A stretch of DNA of 33,251 nt from positions 1 through 33,251 of the forward strand of contig NZ_JASJCS010000057.1 in assembly GCF_030065885.1 (NCBI RefSeq). Reading direction: 5' to 3'. Both the position numbers and the translations under genes were made by a program. Positions 15,760-24,210 of this stretch are shown here, in pieces. The first letter of the stretch is position 1. Each line of letters opens with the position of its first letter. This DNA comes from Ilumatobacter sp. Lineage in GTDB: Bacteria > Actinomycetota > Acidimicrobiia > Acidimicrobiales > Ilumatobacteraceae. The notes under the pieces were generated by a model. That model was given only the letters and a program-made list of their open reading frames with translations. It was not told the origin of the DNA and did not search any database.

Positions 15760-16605
15760 ATGGCCATCGCGATCAACGGTGACTGCACGCTGTACTACGA
15801 GGCGTTCGGCTCATCTCACGATCCCACCCTGCTGCTCGTCAACGGGCTCGGCTCGCAGTGCATCAACTTCCACGAGGAGTGGTGCGCGATGTTCGTCGAC
15901 GCCGGCTTCCACGTGATCCGGTTCGACAACCGCGACGTCGGCTTGTCGTCGCACCTCGGCGAGGCCGAGCTCGACGAGCACCACGCGGCGTACCGGCTGG
16001 CCGACATGGCCGGCGATGCCGTCGCGGTGCTCGACGCAGCAGGCGTTGCACGCGCGCACGTGATGGGCCTCTCGATGGGCGGCATGATCGCGCAGCAGCT
16101 GGCGATCGCACATCGCGAGCGTCTGCTGACGATGGTGTCCGTCATGTCCCACACCGGTGAGCGTGAGCACAGCCGGTCGACGCCCGAGGCACTGGCGCAG
16201 CTCACCGGACCGCCGGCGCTCGATCGCGAGTCGTCGATCGCGCGGCACGTCGCCGGTCAGCGGATCTGGGGCAGCCCGGAATTCGCGGACGAGGCGCGGT
16301 GGCGCGCCGACGCCGAGCGGGCGTTCGACCGCAACTTCGACCCGGCCGGCGTGGCCCGCCAGTACTTCGCCCTCATGGCATCGCCGTCACGGGCCGACGA
16401 CCTGGGCCAGATCACCACGCCGACGCTCGTCATGCACGGCACCGCCGACACCCTGATCGACATCGCCGGCGGGCGCCGTACCGCCGAGCTGATCCCCGGA
16501 GCCGAGTTCGTCGCGATCGAGGGCATGGGCCACGACTACCCGCCCGAGCTGTGGCACCGCTGGGTCGACGAGGTGGCACGCTTCTGCCACCGCTTCGACG
16601 AGTAG
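15760..16605 (+). CDS. Alpha/beta-fold hydrolase
   Basis: This 281-residue protein is a cytoplasmic alpha/beta hydrolase of ordinary length with a complete catalytic triad: S105 in the nucleophile elbow 'GLSMGGM', D230 in 'HGTADTLI' and H258 in 'GMGHDYP'. The oxyanion segment 'LVNGLGSQCINF' and 'RFDNRDVGLSS' are typical of esterase/haloperoxidase-like members of aclacinomycin-methylesterase type. The substrate cannot be assigned. It is divergent from metX and convergent with a second hydrolase; the shared terminator palindrome begins 3 nt after the stop. Confidence 0.9.
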   Translation: MAIAINGDCTLYYEAFGSSHDPTLLLVNGLGSQCINFHEEWCAMFVDAGFHVIRFDNRDVGLSSHLGEAELDEHHAAYRLADMAGDAVAVLDAAGVARAHVMGLSMGGMIAQQLAIAHRERLLTMVSVMSHTGEREHSRSTPEALAQLTGPPALDRESSIARHVAGQRIWGSPEFADEARWRADAERAFDRNFDPAGVARQYFALMASPSRADDLGQITTPTLVMHGTADTLIDIAGGRRTAELIPGAEFVAIEGMGHDYPPELWHRWVDEVARFCHRFDE

Positions 16606-16607
16606 GA

Positions 16608-16631
16608 CGAGTAGCCGGCGACGGCTACTCG
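16608..16631. terminator. Shared bidirectional terminator hairpin
   Basis: A perfect 10-bp stem (16608-16617 with 16622-16631) with a GCGA tetraloop spans the convergent gene ends. The stop codon of the minus-strand hydrolase (16625-16627) is inside the stem and the plus-strand stop is 2 nt outside it, so one palindrome serves both genes. Confidence 0.6.
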
Positions 16632-17428
16632 GGGTCGGCGACGTCGACGAAGTGGCGCACGCGGTCGGTCCAGGTGGACAGACCGTCCGGCGTCGTGGCC
16701 AACGCCAGCTCGGCGTACGGCATCAGCTCCTGCAGGCGGGCCGCGGTGCTCACGGGATGGCCGGGGTCGCCCGTCCAGGCGAGGATCAGCGTCGGCACCT
16801 CGATGCGGGCGACGTCGTCCGGCGAGGGCAGATCGGTCGTGACGGCACCGCGGAAGATCCTGGCGAGCCGCTCCGGCTCGGTCTCGCGCAACACCCGCTC
16901 GAACCGCTCGCCGAAGTACGGGTCGTCGGTGAACGGATCCGGCGACGGGCGCTCGGCGGCCGCCGCCAGCAGCGTGGCGTGATCGCCGGCCGCCACGAGC
17001 TCGGCGGTCGCAGCGTAGACGTCGGTCTGCGCGGCCCGGGTCGCCCACGCCGTCGGCGGGATCACGAGCACCAGGGCGGTGATCCGCTCCGGCGCCAGCA
17101 CGGCAGCGTGCAGCGCGGTCGCCGCACCCATCGACGCTCCCCCGGCAACGTAGCGGTCGATGCCCAAGCGGTCGGCCAGCGCCAACTGGTCGCGGGCGAG
17201 CTCGCGCCAGTGGTAGCCGTCGTCGCTCGGCGTCGACCCGGACGCGCCGTGGCCGCGAGCGTCGTACCGCAGCACCGTCGCCACCTCGCGGAGGGCGTCG
17301 AAGTCGAACAGCCCGAGCTCGTCCTCGGACGCCATCCCGCTCGTCAGCCCGTGCCCCCACACGAGATCGGGTCCGCTCCCGCTCAGGTCGTACGCGAGCT
17401 CGACACCGCGGATCTCCTCGGTCGCCAT
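16625..17428 (-). CDS. Alpha/beta-fold hydrolase
   Basis: A 267-residue alpha/beta hydrolase with 'LVWGHGLTSGM' (oxyanion region), 'LRYDARGHGAS' and the nucleophile elbow 'GGASMGAA'. The acid residue is probably the Asp in 'LAWTGDPGHPV'. The expected C-terminal histidine loop reads 'TTPDGLSTWTDRVRHF' and lacks the usual G-H motif, so the triad may be completed by another histidine or be defective. The ATG at 17428 is chosen because TACGGT lies exactly 7 nt upstream and the longer upstream frame has no protein-like character. It may also be transcribed from the DUF4262-DCC genes 17 nt upstream. Confidence 0.82.
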   Translation of the reverse strand: MATEEIRGVELAYDLSGSGPDLVWGHGLTSGMASEDELGLFDFDALREVATVLRYDARGHGASGSTPSDDGYHWRELARDQLALADRLGIDRYVAGGASMGAATALHAAVLAPERITALVLVIPPTAWATRAAQTDVYAATAELVAAGDHATLLAAAAERPSPDPFTDDPYFGERFERVLRETEPERLARIFRGAVTTDLPSPDDVARIEVPTLILAWTGDPGHPVSTAARLQELMPYAELALATTPDGLSTWTDRVRHFVDVADPE

Positions 17429-17435
17429 GCGACGG

Positions 17436-17441
17436 ACCGTA
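17436..17441 (-). promoter_or_regulatory. Leaderless-type -10 box (TACGGT) inside the operon
   Basis: TACGGT followed by 7 nt and the ATG at 17428, with no Shine-Dalgarno. It overlaps the gap before the hydrolase and suggests independent expression from the preceding two genes. Confidence 0.45.
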
Positions 17442-17445
17442 CCGG

Positions 17446-17823
17446 TCACGGGTTCGGCAGCTTGCAGGCGGGCGTCCCACCCGGGAGCTTGTGCCGGTAC
17501 CTCGCCACGAGTCGATAGACGACGCCGGCCAACTGGCGGACACCGGGCAGGTCCATGATGCGGCCGAGCACCGCCCACACGCCGCCGGCGTGCCGGAACG
17601 CGGCGATCACTGCGTGCTCGGCGGAGCTGACGGTGCCGGCGTCGTCGACCCACTGCACGGCGGTCGTGCACGCCTCCTCGCTCAGGCCGAGCTCGGCGAG
17701 GTCGAGGAACTGCCACGGCTCGACGTGGTCGAGGCGCAACCAGCGCTGCCCCAATCGGGCCGACGTCGTGCAGAACCCGCAGTCGCCGTCGAAGACGAGG
17801 AGCGGTCGACCGGTCACCGTCAC
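17446..17823 (-). CDS. DCC-family (DUF393) thiol-disulfide oxidoreductase-like protein
   Basis: A 125-residue protein with the diagnostic DUF393 motif 'VFDGDCGFC' (C15-x2-C18), a thioredoxin-like redox pair, followed by 'RAxxWVDDAG'-type and 'HAVIAAFRH' segments and the C-terminal 'VYRLVARYRHKLPGG'. Family members are predicted to exchange thiol/disulfide bonds; partners are unknown. The GTG start overlaps the upstream stop by 4 bases (GTGA), so it is translationally coupled to the DUF4262 gene. The redox assignment rests on the cysteine motif only. Confidence 0.85.
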   Translation of the reverse strand: MTVTGRPLLVFDGDCGFCTTSARLGQRWLRLDHVEPWQFLDLAELGLSEEACTTAVQWVDDAGTVSSAEHAVIAAFRHAGGVWAVLGRIMDLPGVRQLAGVVYRLVARYRHKLPGGTPACKLPNP

Positions 17824-18314
17824 GACGGCAGCGTCCCGATCACGGGTTGCGCCAGCCGGAGGCGCTGTTCGAAGCCCGTCTCGTACGGCATGAAGCCGTT
17901 GCGATCCGGGTAGAGCATCTGCACCATGTCGTGCCGTTCGCCCCGGTACCACGCCGCTGCCGTCTCGAAGGCCGGGCCGTGCTGCTCGAGGTCGATCGGT
18001 GCGAACAGGCACCTGAGCTCGTTGTCGAGCAGCCCGATCAGCTCGACGCCGAGCGGGATCTCGGTGCCACCCCGGAGCGCGTCGACCACGAGCCCGATCA
18101 GCCCGTTCGCAGCGGCAGGCGTCAACCCGAACACGGCGATGTCGGGGAAGCCGACGAGGTCGGAAACGCCGATGGTGTACGCATACGCCGGCGTCGGCGG
18201 TTCGGTGCCGCTGCTCGGCGGAACCGGTTCGAGCGCCCACCCGTCGGTCTCGATCATCCACTCGATCTTCTCCGCATGCGGGATGTGGAAGTCGGGCAGC
18301 TCCATGCCGTTCAT
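17820..18314 (-). CDS. DUF4262 domain protein
   Basis: A 164-residue soluble protein matching DUF4262: an early 'YAYTIGVSDLVGFPDIAVFG' strand block, then a helix 'ANGLIGLVVDALRGG' and a C-terminal 'GERHDMVQMLYPDRNGFMPY' region. The family has no established biochemical role. Three ATG codons cluster at the 5' end (18323, 18314, 18305). I chose 18314 because GGCAGGA lies at a workable distance, but 18323 is nearly as good. The gene is divergent from SURF1 and overlaps the DCC-family gene by 4 bases. Confidence 0.8.
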   Translation of the reverse strand: MNGMELPDFHIPHAEKIEWMIETDGWALEPVPPSSGTEPPTPAYAYTIGVSDLVGFPDIAVFGLTPAAANGLIGLVVDALRGGTEIPLGVELIGLLDNELRCLFAPIDLEQHGPAFETAAAWYRGERHDMVQMLYPDRNGFMPYETGFEQRLRLAQPVIGTLPS

Positions 18315-18404
18315 CGTGACCATCCTGCCAGCACGAACGGCCGTCGCGCCCTCCGATCGACGGCGGTTCTCGAAGTGCGCCGTGCACCCGACCGCGCGCC
18401 TCGG

Positions 18405-18410
18405 TACCGT
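18405..18410 (+). promoter_or_regulatory. Leaderless-type -10 box (TACCGT) for SURF1
   Basis: TACCGT ends 9 nt before the ATG at 18420, with no ribosome site between them. Confidence 0.35.
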
Positions 18411-18419
18411 CGTCGCCAC

Positions 18420-19205
18420 ATGTACGGCTTCCTGCTGCGCCCGAGGTGGCTCGCGTTCCACGTGCTCGTGGTCGTCGGCATCGTCGCCATGATCAACCTC
18501 GGCCTCTGGCAACTCCGGCGCCTCGACGACCGCGAGGCGTTCAACGCCGCCGTCGAGGCGCGGTACGGCGAGACACCGCAGCCGATCGACCAACTCCTCA
18601 CGCCATCGACCGATCCCGACGACGTCGAGTGGCGCCCCGTCACCGTGTCGGGCTCGTACCGGACGCTCGAGCGGATCCTGGTCGTCAACCGCTCGCAGAA
18701 CGGGCGGGCGGGCGACAACGTCGTCGTCCCCTTCGAGCTCGACGACGGCCGCGTCGTGCTCGTCAACCGCGGCTTCGCTCCCCTGGCGGCCGAGATCCCG
18801 AGCGCGCCCGTCGGCGACGTCGACCTCGTCGGTCGGCTCCGACCGTCGGAGGAACGCCGGCTCGGCCAGCTCTCCGACCCGAGCGACGGTGTGCTGACCG
18901 AGGTGCAGCGGATCGACATCGACCGCATCTCGATGCAGGTCGACGGCGAGCTGCTGCCGATGTACATCGACCTCGTCGAGTCCTCGCCGCCAGACTCGTC
19001 ACCGGTTCCCGAACCCGTGACACCACCCGACCTGAGCGAGGGCAACCACCTCTCCTACGCCGTGCAGTGGTTCATCTTCTCGGTCTGCGTGGCGGCGGGC
19101 TGGGCCCTCGCCCTGCGCCGGTCCGTCACGACACGCCGTCGGTCACGGCCGGAGGAGCCGGCGCACGACGTTCACGTCGAGCTCGACGAGCTCGCGGCGC
19201 ACTGA
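18420..19205 (+). CDS. SURF1-family cytochrome oxidase assembly protein
   Basis: The 261-residue protein has the SURF1 layout: an N-terminal membrane span (about 10-30, 'WLAFHVLVVVGIVAMINLGLWQLRRLDDR'-like, with the family's GxWQxxR motif as 'GLWQLRRLDD'), a periplasmic-side domain with 'EWRPVTVSGSY' and 'VVLVNRGFAP', and a C-terminal span (about 212-232) after 'NHLSYAVQWFIFS', the conserved NHLxYAxxWF signature. SURF1 helps insert heme a into aa3-type cytochrome c oxidase, so the host is probably an aerobe. The coding region runs 63 bases into the 3' end of the convergent lycopene cyclase gene. Confidence 0.92.
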   Translation: MYGFLLRPRWLAFHVLVVVGIVAMINLGLWQLRRLDDREAFNAAVEARYGETPQPIDQLLTPSTDPDDVEWRPVTVSGSYRTLERILVVNRSQNGRAGDNVVVPFELDDGRVVLVNRGFAPLAAEIPSAPVGDVDLVGRLRPSEERRLGQLSDPSDGVLTEVQRIDIDRISMQVDGELLPMYIDLVESSPPDSSPVPEPVTPPDLSEGNHLSYAVQWFIFSVCVAAGWALALRRSVTTRRRSRPEEPAHDVHVELDELAAH

Positions 19206-20282
19206 CCACGGCACCGCAGCGAAGACGCGCCGCATCACGCGGGCGACCTCGCGGCCCGTGCTGTCGACGCGCAGGTAGGCCGACCAGTCGTCGGTGCCGA
19301 GCCCGAAGAACGCGTCGAAGAAGCTCGTGGTGGCATCGCGGTCGAGTCTGAGCAGCGCGCCGAGGCCGTAGTCGTGGAGCGCTCGGGCGCGACGGGTGGA
19401 GGCGGGCCAGACCGCGTCGTGGACGTCGGCACCGGCTGCGATCGCCTGGGCGACTCGCGGCGCGGCCCGCAGGCTCGCCGCGACCGAGTACCCCGTGGCG
19501 GGGTGGATCATCCCCGCTGCGGCGCCGAACCTCACGACGCGTCCGGTGCCCCGGTCGACCGGCACGCCCATCGGGATCCGGACGGTCTCGACGCGCCCGT
19601 GCCGCTCGGCGTCCTCGATCGCCGCTTCGTCGATGCGGCGAGCGAGCCGCCGGCGCAAGGCGTTCGGCTCGACGGCCGGGGTGGCGGCGAGCACGGTCTC
19701 CTCGACCAGCCACCCGTCGTCGAGCGGTACGACGTAGCAGAACGAGGGAGCCGCCGCCTGCTCGTTGCCGCTCCAGTCCATCACGGTCACCCGGTCGAGC
19801 GGGTACCGGCCGTCGACGACGTGCTCGTCGACGACGACGCCGTAGGCCGTCTGCCAGGCCACCGGAGTGGCGACGGAGGCGCCCCGTGCGTCGACGACGA
19901 CGTCTGCCTCGACGACCGAACCGCCGGTCATCGTGATGGCGGCATGTCCGTGGTGGTCGGTCAGGTCGACGGCGAACCCGCGCCGCAGACGGGCGTCGAT
20001 GTCGAGCTGCTCGCGCAGCGAGTCGTTGTCGAACACGCCGTACCGGCGGTCGACGGCGACATCACGAGTCGTGCGGATCAGCGCCGGCAGCGGTGGCGCA
20101 GCGAACACGGCGGTCGTGTCGATCACGTCGGCGACGTCGTCGACCCACGTGGCGTACGTGTTGGTCCACGGCTCCCCCGGCCCGACGACCACCACGTCGA
20201 GGCCGACGTCGGCGCACGCCGCGGCGATCGCTGCGCCGGCCGGGCCGTCACCCGCGATCGCGACGTCGTGGAGCACGCCCAC
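19143..20282 (-). CDS. Lycopene cyclase (CrtY/CrtL-type)
   Basis: This 379-residue flavoprotein-like enzyme has the N-terminal dinucleotide fold 'VAIAGDGPAGAAIA' (G11, G13, G16), 'YGVFDNDSLREQL', 'VTVMDWSGNEQ', 'FCYVVPLDDGWLVEETVLA', 'RIPMGVPV' and 'FGAAAGMIHPATGYSVA', all diagnostic of lycopene beta/epsilon-cyclases. It would close the end rings of lycopene to give carotenes at the membrane. The GTG at 20282 is 8 nt after the upstream stop; GTG at 20276 is an alternative. No other carotenoid genes are in the window, so the pathway is encoded elsewhere. It is probably co-transcribed with the MBL-fold gene. Its final 63 bases overlap the SURF1 gene in antisense. Confidence 0.9.
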   Translation of the reverse strand: MGVLHDVAIAGDGPAGAAIAAACADVGLDVVVVGPGEPWTNTYATWVDDVADVIDTTAVFAAPPLPALIRTTRDVAVDRRYGVFDNDSLREQLDIDARLRRGFAVDLTDHHGHAAITMTGGSVVEADVVVDARGASVATPVAWQTAYGVVVDEHVVDGRYPLDRVTVMDWSGNEQAAAPSFCYVVPLDDGWLVEETVLAATPAVEPNALRRRLARRIDEAAIEDAERHGRVETVRIPMGVPVDRGTGRVVRFGAAAGMIHPATGYSVAASLRAAPRVAQAIAAGADVHDAVWPASTRRARALHDYGLGALLRLDRDATTSFFDAFFGLGTDDWSAYLRVDSTGREVARVMRRVFAAVPWSVRRELVELDVNVVRRLLRP

Positions 20283-20290
20283 CGGTGTGC

Positions 20291-21235
20291 TCAGCCGTGC
20301 TCGATCGCCGCCATCCGGCGGAATTGCTCGATCACGTCGGCGGACTCGTACGACGGGTCGAGCGCTCGGTAGACGGCTTCGACGTTGACCGCGATGCGGC
20401 CGAACTCGCCGAGCTGCGAGAAGTCCTCGGAAGCGCCGATCGCGGCGGCGATGTCGCGCGCGGCGTCGAAGGCGTCCATGCCGGCCGCGTGACGCGCCGT
20501 CGCCTCGGTGTCGACGTACGCCAGGTAGTCGCGCACGTCGCTGACACCGCCCTTGTCGGTCACCGGCCCGTGGCCCGGCACGACGACCTCGACGTCCATG
20601 CCGAGCATCAGGTCGCAGGCGGCGATCCAGTTCGACAGCGGGCCGGCCCACACGATCGGTGTGCCACCGATGAACAGGATGTCGCCCGTGTACACGACAC
20701 CGGCGTCGGGCACGACGGCGATCGTGTCGCCGGCGGTGTGCGCCGGGCCGACCTCGATCAGCTCGACGAGCCGACCGCCGACGTCGAGATCGAGGCGGCC
20801 CTCGAAGGTCCGGTTCGGCAGCCGGAGCTCGATCCCGTCGAACTCGAACTCGCCGAAGTACGACCGGAAGAGCTCACCGACGTCGGTCTGGTCGTGGTTC
20901 AGGGCCGCCAGCATCGCGGGCGGCACGGCGGGCATCTCCTCCGCCGTCGCCGCGGAGGCCACCACGTCGGCGTCGCCGACGAGCTGGTTGCCGTAGCAGT
21001 GGTCGCCGTTGGCGTGCGTGTTCACGACCGTGGCGATGGGTGCGGATCTGGTGTGGTCGGCCATCTCGTCGAGCATGCGCTGCGTCAGGTTCAGGTCGAA
21101 CAGGGTGTCGACCAGCAACGAGGTGCCGTCACCGACGACGAGGCCCGCGTTGCTCCACCCCCAGCCGCCATCGCCCTGCAGGTACGCCAGACAGCCGTCG
21201 GCCACCTCGGTCAGCGAGACATCACGATTCGCCAT
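20291..21235 (-). CDS. MBL-fold metallohydrolase
   Basis: A 314-residue metallo-beta-lactamase-fold hydrolase. The metal-binding motif is 'NTHANGDHCYGN' (HxxxDH, first His as HANGDH), with further ligands at 'GPAHTAGDT', 'VYTGDILF' and 'VVPGHGPV'. The arrangement resembles glyoxalase II/quinoprotein-relay-like or lactonase-type MBL proteins. The substrate is unknown. AGGGGC lies directly before the ATG. The lycopene cyclase gene follows after 8 nt, suggesting co-transcription without a known functional link. Confidence 0.9.
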   Translation of the reverse strand: MANRDVSLTEVADGCLAYLQGDGGWGWSNAGLVVGDGTSLLVDTLFDLNLTQRMLDEMADHTRSAPIATVVNTHANGDHCYGNQLVGDADVVASAATAEEMPAVPPAMLAALNHDQTDVGELFRSYFGEFEFDGIELRLPNRTFEGRLDLDVGGRLVELIEVGPAHTAGDTIAVVPDAGVVYTGDILFIGGTPIVWAGPLSNWIAACDLMLGMDVEVVVPGHGPVTDKGGVSDVRDYLAYVDTEATARHAAGMDAFDAARDIAAAIGASEDFSQLGEFGRIAVNVEAVYRALDPSYESADVIEQFRRMAAIEHG

Positions 21236-21366
21236 GCCCCTGGACTACCACGATCTCGACCGGCTGGCGAGCGTCGAAGCGGCGCGCGATCGACCGCTCC
21301 ACAGCGCCGAGCTCGGTCCGCGTGGCCGGTCCGGCTCGGCCGGCGCTCGAAGCCGGAACGTCGCCG

Positions 21367-24210
21367 TCACTCCACCATTCGGAGCGCGCGAGCGGGCTGG
21401 ATCCGCCCGGCCTGCCGCGCCGGGAGACCGGCGGTCAGCGCCGCCGCGACGAGCGTGAGGCCCCCGACGACGGCGATGTCGCGCCACGGCACCGTCCACT
21501 CCATGCCCTCCGCGAAGCCGGTGCCGTTCCAGACGAGCCCGTAGGTGCCGATCATCGCGACGGCGATTCCGATCAGCACCGCCTCGGTCGCGACGAACGT
21601 CGCCTCGAGCAGGAACGACCGTGCGACCGGACGCGGCTCGAGCCCGATCGCTCGGAGCACGCCCACGTCGCGCCGCCGCTCGCGCACCGACCGCACCATC
21701 ACCACGCCCAACCCGGCGATGCCGACCAGGAGGCCGACGCCGACGAACTGCTGCATCAGCGTGAAGAAGCCGGTGTTCTGAGCGAGCAGCTGGTCGACCG
21801 TGTCGCGGATCACGTTCGCCTCGGCGCCGTTCGGGGCGAAGGTGGTGCCCAGCAGGTCAGCGGATCGATCCGGCATCGCCGACGCGACGTAGAAGCGCGA
21901 CGCAGCCGACCGCTCGCCGTACAGCTCCCGATACCCGTCGATCCCGTAGAACGAGCCGTTCCAGAGGAAGTCGGCAGTCGAGATGGCCGCGATCGTGACC
22001 GTGCGCGACGCACCGGTCACCGGGTCGGCGATCTCCACAGGGTCGCCGGGCTCGGGCAGGTCGGTGACCGGCCCGGCGTTCGACAGCAGGAACTCGTCGA
22101 CGATGATCAGGTCGGGGTCGTCGAGGACCGCAGCCCACGCCGCGGCGTCGGACTCGTAGTCCCCCGCATCGAGCAGCGTCGGCGGCGCGGCGGCGAGCGC
22201 CGACCCGAAGCCGGTGATCGGCCAGTCGTCCGCCCGGTCGGCGAACTCGGTGCTGGCCAGGCCGTAGGCCAGTGGTGCGACGCCGGTGACGCCCTCGACC
22301 GCCGCCAGCGAAGTGAGGTCCGGAGGGTCGCTGGGGTTCGTCGTCACGACGATGTCGAAGCCGCCGGAGAGGTCGGCCGTGATCTCCTCGGCCTGGTTGC
22401 GGAACATCAGCGAGATGAACGACACGTAGACGATCGTCAGGATGACGATCCCGAACATGCCGAGCGTCATCGCGGTCCGGAAGCTCCTCGCCATCGGGTA
22501 GGCCAGGCCGACCTTGACCGGCAGGTTGCCGCCGAACCGCTCGGACAACCAGCGCCCCATCTGCTTGTGGTGCACCATCAGGATCGAGACAGCCGCCGCG
22601 CACATCGTGAGGCCCTGGACGAGGAAGATCGGGATCCCGGTCTCGATCCCCATCCACCCGTGGACGGCGACGAACAGCGCGCCCCACACGAGCACCAGCG
22701 CCCCCACCCACGTCGTCACCGCTCGCCCGGACAGCGGGCCGAGTGCGACGAGACCCGCACCGGTCGCGGCGACCATCGGTGCCACGGCGACGCCGTAGCC
22801 CTCCTCGGTGCCGAACGACAGCACGGACCAGGCGACACCGGTCAGCGCGACCACCAGGCCGACGAGCCGCCACCGGCGCCGGTGACGGATCGCACCGGTG
22901 ACCGGCAGGTCGCGGATCGCGGCGATCACGTTCAGGCGGCTGATCCGCACGCTCGTGAGCACGATCGTGACGACGCTGATCGCGAGACCGATCGCGAACC
23001 CCTGGACCACCGTCGAGGCGTCGTACGAGAACGTGAGGTGCAGCGAGAACACGTCGTCACCCGACGTGAGGATCTGATCCGCCCGCCACGAGATCAGCCG
23101 GCCGAGTTGGATGCCGACCAGGGCGCCGACGAGCGACGAGACGAGCGCGTACAGCCACCCCTCGGAGGCGAACGCCATCACCAGGGAGCGGCGGCGCATG
23201 CCCAACGCCCGCAGCATGCCGAGCTGCGAACGCCGCTCGTCGGCGAGCATCACGAAGATGTTGACGAGCAGGAGGATCCCGGCGGCGACGGCGAACATCC
23301 CCATGGTGAAGTAGAGCTGCGTGAGGGAGTCGGCGGCGGTGTCGGCGGCCTCGATCACGTCGCGCTTCTCGGCGCGCACGGCCACGTCGTCACCGACGGC
23401 CGCCTCGATGATCTCGACCGCCCGGTCGGTCAGGGGCAGGCCCGACTCGACGTCACCGACGTTGGAGAACGTCACGAACGTCTCGGGCGGGGCGACCTCG
23501 GGCGGCAGCGTGACACCGCGGAGGCCCTCGGCGAGGCTGCCCGGCGTGACGAACACGTTGTAGGCCTGCTGGCGGTCGTCGACCGGCCAGAACCCGGCAA
23601 CGCCCGTCCGCTCCAGGATGCGGTCGACGACGACGTCCACGCCGACGCCGTACACGAAGACGGTCAGGGTGTCGCCCGGCCGCGCGCCCGTGCGGGCGGC
23701 GAGATCGACCGTGATCGCTGCGTCGCCGGGCGTCGGCGTGTCGCCGGGCAGACCGACGATCGACGGATCGGACCCGAAGCGACGCGCCGCATCGAAGTCG
23801 ACCTCGATCAGCTGGGCGCGCGGCTGAACCCGCTCGCCGACGACCGACACCGGCGTCGTGACGAGCGAGAGCACGCCGTCGAGCACGCCGTCGGCACCCT
23901 CGATGCGCTCGAGCGCCCCGACCCGCTCGACGAGCGCCGCTCCCGCGCCGAGCCCCGAGACCGACACGACCTCGTCGATCGGACCGAGCTGGTCGTAGGC
24001 GCTCGAGCGGATCGAGCGGTCGATCGTGTCGCCGACGACGAGCGAACCGGTGATGATGCCCGTGCCCAACAGCGACCCGAGCACGACCAGGAGGCCCTCG
24101 ACCACGCGGCGGCGCGGATACCTGAACGCGAGGCGGCGGGTGACGGGATCCGCGGCGAGCGCGACCAGGAACGGCGTGCTCACGACCGCGACGAGCACCC
24201 ACGAGGTCAT
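21367..24210 (-). CDS. FtsX/MacB-type ABC transporter permease (two-module)
   Basis: The 947-residue membrane protein has two FtsX permease modules. After an N-terminal span (about 40-60) comes a large extracytoplasmic MacB_PCD-like domain. A first FtsX bundle includes 'AAGILLLVNIFVMLADERRS' and the 'LGMLRALGMRRRSLV' coupling motif. A central group of spans and a second periplasmic domain follow, and then a second bundle ending 'RRRDVGVLRAIGLEPRPVAR' with C-terminal spans. This is the full-length fused type that works without a second permease. With the overlapping ATPase it would form a mechanotransducing exporter or lipoprotein/peptide extractor; the substrate is unknown. The start overlaps the ATPase stop by 4 bases (ATGA). 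Confidence 0.92.
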   Translation of the reverse strand: MTSWVLVAVVSTPFLVALAADPVTRRLAFRYPRRRVVEGLLVVLGSLLGTGIITGSLVVGDTIDRSIRSSAYDQLGPIDEVVSVSGLGAGAALVERVGALERIEGADGVLDGVLSLVTTPVSVVGERVQPRAQLIEVDFDAARRFGSDPSIVGLPGDTPTPGDAAITVDLAARTGARPGDTLTVFVYGVGVDVVVDRILERTGVAGFWPVDDRQQAYNVFVTPGSLAEGLRGVTLPPEVAPPETFVTFSNVGDVESGLPLTDRAVEIIEAAVGDDVAVRAEKRDVIEAADTAADSLTQLYFTMGMFAVAAGILLLVNIFVMLADERRSQLGMLRALGMRRRSLVMAFASEGWLYALVSSLVGALVGIQLGRLISWRADQILTSGDDVFSLHLTFSYDASTVVQGFAIGLAISVVTIVLTSVRISRLNVIAAIRDLPVTGAIRHRRRWRLVGLVVALTGVAWSVLSFGTEEGYGVAVAPMVAATGAGLVALGPLSGRAVTTWVGALVLVWGALFVAVHGWMGIETGIPIFLVQGLTMCAAAVSILMVHHKQMGRWLSERFGGNLPVKVGLAYPMARSFRTAMTLGMFGIVILTIVYVSFISLMFRNQAEEITADLSGGFDIVVTTNPSDPPDLTSLAAVEGVTGVAPLAYGLASTEFADRADDWPITGFGSALAAAPPTLLDAGDYESDAAAWAAVLDDPDLIIVDEFLLSNAGPVTDLPEPGDPVEIADPVTGASRTVTIAAISTADFLWNGSFYGIDGYRELYGERSAASRFYVASAMPDRSADLLGTTFAPNGAEANVIRDTVDQLLAQNTGFFTLMQQFVGVGLLVGIAGLGVVMVRSVRERRRDVGVLRAIGLEPRPVARSFLLEATFVATEAVLIGIAVAMIGTYGLVWNGTGFAEGMEWTVPWRDIAVVGGLTLVAAALTAGLPARQAGRIQPARALRMVE

